From contig JAQURN010000008.1 of NCBI GenBank assembly GCA_028715585.1, forward strand, positions 1 through 18,169: 18,169 nucleotides of DNA. Reading direction: 5' to 3'. Numbering within the stretch: the first letter of the stretch is position 1; each line of letters opens with the position of its first letter. The notes under the pieces were generated by a model that was not told where the DNA came from, searched no databases, and worked only from the letters and a program-made list of their open reading frames with translations. Position numbers and translations under genes: made by a program. This stretch comes from Actinomycetota bacterium (lineage in GTDB: Bacteria; Actinomycetota; Geothermincolia; Fen-727; JAQURN01). Positions 12,440-18,169 of this stretch are shown here, one piece after another.

Positions 12440-13762
12440 ATGAAGGGCAAGCTTCCAGTTGTGGCCATCGTGGGAAGGCAAAATGTGGGTAAATCTACCC
12501 TTCTAAACCGTCTTACTGCTCGAAGTGCCGCAATCGTTCACAAAACGCCAGGCGTGACCAGAGATAGGAAATATGTTGCCGCGAGCTGGAGAAATCACCC
12601 TTTCATACTTGTTGACACTGGAGGGGTCGGAGTAGATGCCGAGGGGTTTCTTTCCAAGGAGGTGGAAAGACAAGCCTTCATCGCGGCAAAGGAGGCGGAT
12701 GTGGTGCTGGTGGTGACCGACGTAGCCACCGGGGTTACAGATGACGATTTGTGGCTGGCGCGAAAGGTAAACCGCATAACCAAAGAAACCATACTGGCGG
12801 TTAATAAGGTTGACCGCCCGGAACTCGAGTCGGAAGTTTCTGCTTTCTATTCCCTCGACTTGGGAGATCCTCTTCCTGTCTCTGCCCAGCACGGTCTTGG
12901 CATTGGAGATCTCCTGGACAGAATAGTAAGAGGGCTTCCTGAAATGGAGACTCACGAGGAAGCCGAAGAAATATCCATAGCGATAGTTGGTAAGCCCAAT
13001 GTTGGAAAGTCATCAATCCTGAACCTTATTGCCGGCGAGGAAAGAGCACTGGTACACGCCGATCCTCACACCACCAGAGACGCAATAGATACTGTAGTCG
13101 AGAAGAATGGCAAACTTTACCGCCTCATTGACACCGCTGGGCTTAGGAAAAAATCCAAGAGGGCATCTGATATCGAATACTATAGTTCCATAAGGACAAC
13201 GAGGGCCATGAGTCAAGCAGACGTGGTTCTTTTGGTCATTGATGGAAGTGAAGGGGCAACCGAAAACGACCAGAGAATAGCAAGGCAAGCTGAACGAGAA
13301 GGGCGATCCCAGGCGATTATCATCAACAAGTGGGACATCGTAAAGAATGGGCATCAGGCGGAAGAGGTCATGGAAACCATCTCGAAAAGATTCAGGTTTG
13401 CACCGCACATCCCGCTCCTACGCATGTCCGCACTCACCGGTTGGGGAAGCGAAAAGTTGCTGCCCCTCGTAGATTTCGTATTCAAGGAATGGAAAAAAAG
13501 GGTGCCGACACCACTGCTCAACGGGTTTCTTGCCTCAGTAAAACTCAAGGTCCCACCTCCCTCGCGGGGAGAAAAGCAGTTGAAAATATACTACGCTACC
13601 CAGAGCGGGGTTGCCCCTCCAAGTTTCACCATATTCGTCAACGACGCAAGCCTGGTCAAACCGAACTATCGAAAATTTCTCACTCGGGAGTTACGGGAGG
13701 AATATGGTTTCTGGGGAAGCCCCCTGAGGCTTAATTTCCGCACTTCTAAGAAGAAGAGGTGA
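12440..13762 (+). CDS. der: Ribosome-assembly GTPase Der (EngA)
   Basis: This 440-residue protein has two tandem GTPase domains and a C-terminal KH-like domain, the unique Der arrangement, at the usual length. Domain 1 has P-loop GRQNVGKST (residues 12-20), TPGVTRD, DTGGV and NKVD. Domain 2 has GKPNVGKSS, TTRD, DTAGLRKK and NKWD. Der acts late in 50S subunit maturation. The first P-loop has Gln14 where Pro is standard; the catalytic Lys-Ser is intact. The ATG at 12440 is preferred because GAGG (12429-12432) precedes it by 7 bases and the product then starts as Der proteins usually do. A TTG at 12404 lacks a ribosome-binding site. It is divergent from the EF-G-like gene, grouping two ribosome GTPases. 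Confidence 0.98.
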   Translation: MKGKLPVVAIVGRQNVGKSTLLNRLTARSAAIVHKTPGVTRDRKYVAASWRNHPFILVDTGGVGVDAEGFLSKEVERQAFIAAKEADVVLVVTDVATGVTDDDLWLARKVNRITKETILAVNKVDRPELESEVSAFYSLDLGDPLPVSAQHGLGIGDLLDRIVRGLPEMETHEEAEEISIAIVGKPNVGKSSILNLIAGEERALVHADPHTTRDAIDTVVEKNGKLYRLIDTAGLRKKSKRASDIEYYSSIRTTRAMSQADVVLLVIDGSEGATENDQRIARQAEREGRSQAIIINKWDIVKNGHQAEEVMETISKRFRFAPHIPLLRMSALTGWGSEKLLPLVDFVFKEWKKRVPTPLLNGFLASVKLKVPPPSRGEKQLKIYYATQSGVAPPSFTIFVNDASLVKPNYRKFLTRELREEYGFWGSPLRLNFRTSKKKR

Positions 13763-13836
13763 TTTTTTTATGTATGTATGCGGCATCCACAGCCAGATAA
13801 CCGCGTAGTTGTTGTTATTTTCGTGTTTTTTATGCA

Positions 13837-13842
13837 TTGACA
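13837..13842 (+). promoter_or_regulatory. Consensus -35 box upstream of the HU gene
   Basis: A perfect TTGACA lies 75 bases before the HU start. The best following -10 is unclear: TAATCT at 13856 is only 13 bases away and TACGTG at 13861 is 18 bases away but weak. The leader also has a 6-bp hairpin (GAGGAA 13880-13885 with TTCCTC 13891-13896) close to the ribosome-binding site. Confidence 0.4.
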
Positions 13843-13916
13843 AGAGAAATTATGGTAATCTACGTGGAGTTAATCGGAAGAGGAAAAAGGTTCCTCGAAG
13901 AAAGGGGGTGTAAGTC

Positions 13917-14201
13917 TTGACCAAAAAAGAGTTAGCAGAGAAGGTCCAGGCTAAGGTCAAGGGAATATCCAAAAGGCAAGCTTCAGAGGCAATCGATGCC
14001 ATGATTGAGACAATCACGGGTGCGCTGAAGAAAGGGGACAAGGTGCAACTCGTTGGCTTCGGCACCTTTGAGGTCCGGAAGAGAAAAGCAAGAACCGGGA
14101 TCAATCCCCAGACGAAAGAGAAAATCAAAATAGCTGCGGCGAAGGCTCCGGCCTTCAAACCTGGCAAGGCGCTCAAAGACGCAGTGGCAAAGAAAAAGTA
14201 A
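13917..14201 (+). CDS. hup: HU family DNA-binding protein
   Basis: This 94-residue nucleoid protein has the standard HU fold: helix-turn-helix KKELAEKVQAKV...SEAIDAMIETI at the N-terminus, then GFGTFEVRKRKARTGINPQT, which covers the DNA-bending arm base and the proline-bearing tip, and finally KIAAAKAPAFKPGKALKDAV. It ends in a lysine-rich tail. HU dimers bend and compact DNA. The TTG start at 13917 is supported by a very strong AAAGGGGGTG Shine-Dalgarno (13901-13910) 6 bases away; no ATG fits. It is a single-gene transcript closed by a strong intrinsic terminator. Confidence 0.98.
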   Translation: MTKKELAEKVQAKVKGISKRQASEAIDAMIETITGALKKGDKVQLVGFGTFEVRKRKARTGINPQTKEKIKIAAAKAPAFKPGKALKDAVAKKK

Positions 14202-14220
14202 TATTTCAAAAAAGACAACA

Positions 14221-14250
14221 AAAAAAGGAGGCTGGAAAGCCTCCTTTTTT
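14221..14250 (+). terminator. Intrinsic terminator after the HU gene
   Basis: A-tract, GGAGGC (14227-14232), a 6-base loop, GCCTCC (14239-14244), then six T (14245-14250). The A and T tracts can extend the stem to 12 pairs. It separates HU from the tRNA-Pro operon and, given the A-tract, may work in both directions. Confidence 0.93.
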
Positions 14251-14299
14251 GTTTATCTAGCTTAAGGAGCCTAGGCAAATCACCTAGTTCAAGAGGTCG

Positions 14300-14308
14300 T
14301 GGTAAAAT
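14300..14308 (+). promoter_or_regulatory. Extended -10 promoter for tRNA-Pro and probably pgsA
   Basis: TGG followed by TAAAAT (14303-14308) lies 23 bases before tRNA-Pro and after the HU terminator. No clear -35 box is present. It is the only promoter candidate ahead of pgsA. Confidence 0.5.
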
Positions 14309-14331
14309 AGACTTCACCACTTGAAATGCGT

Positions 14332-14409
14332 CGGGACGTGGCGCAGCCAGGTTAGCGCGCTGGTCTGGGGGACCAGAGGTCGCCGGTTCAAATCCGGCCG
14401 TCCCGACCA
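14332..14409 (+). tRNA. tRNA-Pro (GGG)
   Basis: This is a 78-base cloverleaf with acceptor CGGGACG/CGTCCCG, the C1-G72 pair typical of bacterial proline tRNA, anticodon stem CTGGT/ACCAG and loop CTGGGGG. The anticodon GGG is at 14367-14369. The T-arm is GCCGGTTCAAATCCGGC and CCA is encoded at 14407-14409. pgsA begins 20 bases after it. Confidence 0.97.
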
Positions 14410-14429
14410 CTTAAAAATGTGAAAGTAAA

Positions 14430-15038
14430 ATGGCAAATTTTATTACATGCTTAAGGTTTGCGATAACCCCCGCCTTCGTGGCGTTTATCGTTCTATCGAA
14501 CGCCCATCCATCTTTCAGGTATGTAGCATTTGGGCTTTTTGTTTTTGGAGCACTTACTGACTGGGCTGATGGTTTCATCGCTCGCCGCACGAATACAGTC
14601 AGCGAGTTTGGTAAGACTGCCGATCCTCTAGCGGATCGCATTCTCATTGATGTGGCATTGGTTACCCTATACGCGATGAGAATGCTCCCTTTTTTGTATC
14701 TCCTTCTTATTCTCTCGCGAGACTTCATTACTCTTTTTGTCTACTCCGTGGTGGACTGGGAAAAGTTGAAAAAAATAAAAGTGCACTGGACGGGGAAAGT
14801 CGGAACCGCAATTCTTTTTTTGGGACTTTCATGCCTTATTCTCTCGCCTGCCCCTCACAGAGGGAGCAGGTTTTCCTTTGCGGGTTTTAGTTTCACCGAT
14901 TTCTCATCCTGGCAAACCTATGGAATGTGGATAATAGCAATTGGGCTCGTCTGGGCTCTCACGGCAGGCTATATCTACATTTCAAGAGTAATTTCGCTCG
15001 CGACGAAAAAGCCTAACGAAAGCAAGCAGGAAACGTGA
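14430..15038 (+). CDS. pgsA: CDP-diacylglycerol--glycerol-3-phosphate phosphatidyltransferase-like protein
   Basis: This 202-residue membrane enzyme has the CDP-alcohol phosphatidyltransferase signature in perfect spacing: Asp47-Gly48, Ala51-Arg52, Gly61, Asp65 and Asp69, with Asp44 as the preceding metal ligand. The local sequence FGKTADPLADRI (residues 60-71) and the opening ANFITCLRFAITP favour phosphatidylglycerophosphate synthase over inositol-phosphate synthases. About five to six membrane helices are visible. The C-terminal third (residues 130-165) is longer than average with a polar loop. It would make the precursor of phosphatidylglycerol and cardiolipin at the inner face of the membrane. 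The ATG at 14430 has only a weak GAAAG ribosome-binding site and stands 20 bases after tRNA-Pro, so it is probably read through from the tRNA promoter. The sugar-nucleotide gene follows after 13 bases. Confidence 0.9.
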   Translation: MANFITCLRFAITPAFVAFIVLSNAHPSFRYVAFGLFVFGALTDWADGFIARRTNTVSEFGKTADPLADRILIDVALVTLYAMRMLPFLYLLLILSRDFITLFVYSVVDWEKLKKIKVHWTGKVGTAILFLGLSCLILSPAPHRGSRFSFAGFSFTDFSSWQTYGMWIIAIGLVWALTAGYIYISRVISLATKKPNESKQET

Positions 15039-15051
15039 GATAGGAAAAATC

Positions 15052-17547
15052 ATGAAAGCCGTAGTATTGGCAGGCGGACAAGGAGTAAGACTTCGTCCCT
15101 TGACGAGTAATAACCCAAAGCCAATGGTCCCCGTAGTCAACAGGCCAATGATGGAACACATAATCGAGCTCTTGAAACACTATGGGTTCGAAGAAATCGT
15201 GGTCACCCTCCAGTTTCTCCCCAATCTAATCACCAACTATTTCGATGACGGATCTGCCTGGGGGGTCGATATGAAATATGTTACCGAGGAAACCCCCATG
15301 GGCACAGCAGGTAGTGTGCGTAACGGGCGCTCCTTTCTGGATGGCACCTTTTTAGTCATGAGCGGAGACGTCGTCACCGATATTGACCTCGAAAAAGCCC
15401 GGGAATTCCACCACGAACGAAAAGCTATGGTGACGATAGTCCTCAAAGAGGTAGCAAATCCCCTCGACTTTGGCATTGTGGTAACTGATGAGAACGGGCG
15501 AATCAAGAAATTCCTGGAAAAGCCCGGCTGGGGGGAAGTTTTCTCGGATGCTGTAAATACAGGGATATACATCATAGAACCTGAAATTCTCAATTTCATT
15601 CCAGAGGACAGGCCTTATGACTTTGCGAAAGACCTATTTCCCGAGCTGTTGGACAAAAATATTCCAATCTATGGATATATAGCCGATGGCTACTGGTGTG
15701 ACGTGGGCAACCTTGAAAGCTACGCCAATGCCCATAGAGACATACTAGATGGGAAAGCGCGCGTGAACATTCCCGGGCACAGGCTAGAGAATAATGTATG
15801 GATTGGCGATGGGGTTGAAATCAGCGAGGACGCTATTACCCAGGGCCCCGTGGTGCTTGGAAACCACGTCAGAGTGGAGGATGGGGTAAAACTGAGAGAG
15901 TACTCGGTGCTTGGCGACAATGTTGTCGTGAAGCGGGCAAGTTTTGTTCACCGATCCATCATCATGCAGAATAGTTTCATAGGCCCTGCCTGCCACATCC
16001 GAGGCGGCCTCATCGGCAGGAATTGTGATGTAAAGTCGGGTGTCAGAATAGACGAAGGCGCGACAATCGGTGACGAGTGCATAATTGGACAAAACGCAAT
16101 CATAAATCCACATATCCTCATATTTCCCTTCAAGACAATTGATCCACGTTTGACCGTGAACAGCAGCATAATATGGGAAACACACGGCACGAAGCCTCTC
16201 TTTGGCAGAAAAGGGATATACGGGTTGGTGAATGTTGATGTAACCACCGAGAAGGCGGTCAGGCTTGGGATGGCTTACGGTTCTACTCTACCGAAAGGCT
16301 CACAAATCGTGACGAGCCGAAATGAGAGCCGTGCCGCAAGGGTAATAAAACGTGCCTTCATGTGCGGCCTCAACGCTTCAGGAGTCCATGTTCGAGATCT
16401 CGAAGTAAATTCCATTCCCGTGAATCGCTTTACGGTGAGTATTTATAACAACGAAGGAGGAGTTGACTTTCGCACTAGAGAAGACGATCCCCAATGGATA
16501 GAAATCCAATTCTTTGACCAACAAGGAAAAGATTTAGACCAAAAAGCCCGCAGAGAAATAGAAACAAACTACAACAGAGGTGATTTCAGAAGGGCATTCG
16601 TAGGTGAACTTGGGGGGATCTTTTATCCTACCAGGGCTAGAGAAGCTTATATGCGTGCCCACGAGGAAGCGCTAGATTTCGAGAAAGTAATAGAAAAGCA
16701 ATTTAAGCTAGTTTGTGATTATAGCTCTGGCGCCGCTTCCCTTATGCTGCCCGCGCTGTTCGGCAAACTCGGCTGCGAGGTGTTGAACCTCAAGGCCTAT
16801 ACTGATGAACCTCGAGGACTCGCCGCCATAAAGGAAAACAAAGAGTCTGTAAGTCAGCTGGCGAGACTGGTCAAAAGCTTTGAAGCGGATTTTGGCTTGA
16901 TAGTAGATAACGGCGCGGAATACATCGAGGTAATTGACGACAGGGGATCTTACATCGATGGCATGCGCCTTCTGCTCGTTATGGTTGACCTCGTTACGCG
17001 CACTTTCTCCCCAGGCAAACTTGCAGTCCCAATAAATCAGCCTTCGACTATCGAAGAAATAGCAGAGAAAAGAGGTTTCAGTGTGCTAAGAACCAGGGTT
17101 GACCCCTGGAGTTTGATGGCATCGACATGGGAAGGCGATGTCTGCTTTGCCGGTAACGATGAGGGAGGGTTCATATTTCCACATTTCCTTCCCGCTTTTG
17201 ACGGCATGCTCTCGACTACAAAACTCCTGGAGATGCTGGCTAAAACTGGGGATTCACTGTCCTCGCTTGCTGAAAAATTGCCCTCGTGCCATCTTGTTGA
17301 GAAGGACATATATACGTCGTGGGAATACAAAGGAAAAGTTATGCGAACGCTCCTCGAGGCTAACATGGGAGATGAAGTGGATACCACCGATGGTTTGAAG
17401 ATTTTCTGGGAAAGAGATAAATGGGTTCTTGTCCTTCCGGACCAAGAGGAGCCAGCCTTTCATCTCTATGCCCAGGGAAAAGATGAAGAGGAGTGCATGG
17501 AGATAATCACAAGATACGAGGATTTTATAAAGAAATCCTCTACATGA
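15052..17547 (+). CDS. Sugar-1-phosphate nucleotidyltransferase fused to a degenerate phosphomannomutase domain
   Basis: This 831-residue fusion starts with a nucleotidyltransferase domain (residues 1-235): LAGGQGVRLRPLT, PKPMVPVVNRPM, metal Asp106 in SGDVV and the sugar-site LEKPGW. Left-handed beta-helix repeats (about 245-375) follow, then a phosphohexomutase-like region (about 384-831). This layout is known as mannose-1-phosphate guanylyltransferase/phosphomannomutase in cyanobacteria, actinobacteria and clostridia. The mutase half has lost its key loops: the phosphoserine TASHNP position reads VTSRNES (420-426), the metal loop DGDADR reads DNGAEY (619-624), and GEESGH reads GNDEGG. It is probably regulatory or structural, not catalytic. 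The ATG at 15052 follows AGGA by 6 bases. A catalytically intact mutase is encoded next door, which fits a two-step path from hexose-6-phosphate to an NDP-sugar. GDP-mannose is the likeliest product, by family. Confidence 0.92.
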   Translation: MKAVVLAGGQGVRLRPLTSNNPKPMVPVVNRPMMEHIIELLKHYGFEEIVVTLQFLPNLITNYFDDGSAWGVDMKYVTEETPMGTAGSVRNGRSFLDGTFLVMSGDVVTDIDLEKAREFHHERKAMVTIVLKEVANPLDFGIVVTDENGRIKKFLEKPGWGEVFSDAVNTGIYIIEPEILNFIPEDRPYDFAKDLFPELLDKNIPIYGYIADGYWCDVGNLESYANAHRDILDGKARVNIPGHRLENNVWIGDGVEISEDAITQGPVVLGNHVRVEDGVKLREYSVLGDNVVVKRASFVHRSIIMQNSFIGPACHIRGGLIGRNCDVKSGVRIDEGATIGDECIIGQNAIINPHILIFPFKTIDPRLTVNSSIIWETHGTKPLFGRKGIYGLVNVDVTTEKAVRLGMAYGSTLPKGSQIVTSRNESRAARVIKRAFMCGLNASGVHVRDLEVNSIPVNRFTVSIYNNEGGVDFRTREDDPQWIEIQFFDQQGKDLDQKARREIETNYNRGDFRRAFVGELGGIFYPTRAREAYMRAHEEALDFEKVIEKQFKLVCDYSSGAASLMLPALFGKLGCEVLNLKAYTDEPRGLAAIKENKESVSQLARLVKSFEADFGLIVDNGAEYIEVIDDRGSYIDGMRLLLVMVDLVTRTFSPGKLAVPINQPSTIEEIAEKRGFSVLRTRVDPWSLMASTWEGDVCFAGNDEGGFIFPHFLPAFDGMLSTTKLLEMLAKTGDSLSSLAEKLPSCHLVEKDIYTSWEYKGKVMRTLLEANMGDEVDTTDGLKIFWERDKWVLVLPDQEEPAFHLYAQGKDEEECMEIITRYEDFIKKSST

Positions 17548-17589
17548 TTCGTTTCTGCTGGTGCGGCAAAGTAACTAAGGAGACTTGAA

Positions 17590-18169
17590 GTGAAGAGTAT
17601 AACTTTCGGTACAGACGGGTGGCGTGGCACGATGGACGCAGATTTTAATGACAAAAATGTCGCTATTGTTGCACAGGCGATTTGTAACCATCTCTACACC
17701 AGGAATTTCGCGCGAAAAGGTTGCATAGTTGCTTACGATACCCGCGCCAACTCCGACCATTTCGCCGACCTGGTCGCAAAGGTACTGGCGAACAACGGCA
17801 TTGCTGCCTGGAGGATGGAAACCTTCTGTCCAACACCTCAGGCGGCATTTGGAGTCAGGCATATGGAATCTGGCGGAGCAATAATGATAACTGCCAGCCA
17901 TAATCCACCCCACTATAATGGAATTAAGTTTATCCCTCACTACGGAGGTCCCGCGACTCCCGACATTACCGAGGACATCGAGTGGGAAATCCAGAACATT
18001 CTAGAGCTGGGGACTCTTGAGCCCCCAGAGGAACGCTCAATAGCCTCCACGAGAACTTTAGACGTAAGCAACGCTTACATAGATCAGCTCATAGGCTTGA
18101 CTGAAAAAATCATCATCGAGCGGGCTAAGCCAAGGGTGCTTTTTGACCCAATGTTCGGTGCTGGGCAAA
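17590..18169 (+). CDS. Phosphoglucomutase/phosphomannomutase (N-terminal part)
   Basis: The gene runs off the right edge; 193 residues are visible of a family usually 450-480 long. It opens with the typical ITFGTDGWRGTM and carries the catalytic phosphoserine loop ITASHNPPHYNGIKF with Ser103. CPTPQAAFGVRHMESGGA precedes that loop. The visible end, RVLFDPMFGAG, is the start of domain 2. It interconverts hexose 6-phosphate and 1-phosphate, feeding the nucleotidyltransferase fusion just upstream. The GTG at 17590 is chosen because AAGGAGA (17577-17583) lies 6 bases before it; no ATG is suitable. The gap after the fusion gene is 42 bases with no terminator, so the two are probably cotranscribed. 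The choice between glucose and mannose as substrate cannot be made from this portion. Confidence 0.95.
   Translation, partial: MKSITFGTDGWRGTMDADFNDKNVAIVAQAICNHLYTRNFARKGCIVAYDTRANSDHFADLVAKVLANNGIAAWRMETFCPTPQAAFGVRHMESGGAIMITASHNPPHYNGIKFIPHYGGPATPDITEDIEWEIQNILELGTLEPPEERSIASTRTLDVSNAYIDQLIGLTEKIIIERAKPRVLFDPMFGAGQ

Noticed and set aside
13850..14410. Reverse open frame beginning MVGTAGFEPATSGPPDQRANL
   Set aside because: Reverse translation of tRNA-Pro joined to antisense HU sequence; HU is strongly supported on the other strand.
1..18169. CRISPR array, transposase, integrase, prophage genes or a replication origin
   Set aside because: I found no regularly spaced repeats, no insertion-sequence ends with a transposase and no recombinase or phage structural gene anywhere in the window.

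Overview
The window is an 18.2 kb piece of a bacterial chromosome, mostly housekeeping genes with two small accessory pockets tied to tRNA genes. TTG and GTG starts are common: HU, the HIT protein, the EF-G paralogue, VapC and the terminal mutase all appear to use them. Three features suggest a deep-branching actinobacterial or other Gram-positive-type thermophile or anaerobe: a thrS gene directly followed by an Ap4A-phosphorylase-like HIT gene, an NTP-transferase/phosphomannomutase fusion, and an FusA2-type EF-G paralogue. This is inference from gene content; no rRNA or other marker is present to settle it.

Layout. Positions 2-2073 hold the end of a histidine operon: partial hisF, an extracytoplasmic branched-chain-type substrate-binding lipoprotein, and hisI. 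A small winged-helix gene (2154-2519) follows, then tRNA-Gly(GCC). Next to the tRNA is a VapBC-like toxin-antitoxin pair, closed off on its far side by a second copy of the tRNA-Gly 3' end (3420-3438), so the pair looks like a 0.77 kb tRNA-bounded islet. tRNA-Cys(GCA) comes next, then a two-gene operon of a DUF819-type membrane transporter and a sphingosine-1-phosphate-lyase-like PLP enzyme (3657-6195). A zinc-ribbon/membrane/pilin-like protein lies convergent to it (6202-6738).

Positions 6740-7774 form the second pocket: a decayed tRNA-like gene with its promoter, a DpnI-family restriction endonuclease gene with an internal deletion, and an intact tRNA-Val(GAC). The promoter regions of the two tRNA genes match at 32 of 37 aligned positions, so the endonuclease remnant lies between two related copies of a tRNA-Val locus.

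Positions 7823-14201 are translation and genome-maintenance genes: thrS and HIT (forward), an EF-G-like GTPase (reverse, overlapping HIT tail to tail), the ribosome-assembly GTPase der (divergent from it), and HU with a strong intrinsic terminator. The last part carries tRNA-Pro(GGG), a pgsA-type CDP-alcohol phosphatidyltransferase, an 831-residue nucleotidyltransferase/beta-helix/degenerate phosphomannomutase fusion, and a phosphohexomutase with an intact active-site serine loop that runs off the window end. The last three genes form a likely phospholipid and activated-sugar (envelope) operon. Both tRNA-Val and tRNA-Pro stand so close to the next gene that readthrough from the tRNA promoter is the simplest way to express thrS and pgsA.

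The strongest unusual signals are the tRNA-Gly-bounded toxin-antitoxin islet and the internally deleted DpnI-like gene between a tRNA-Val gene and its degenerate relative. I found no CRISPR array, transposase, integrase or phage gene.
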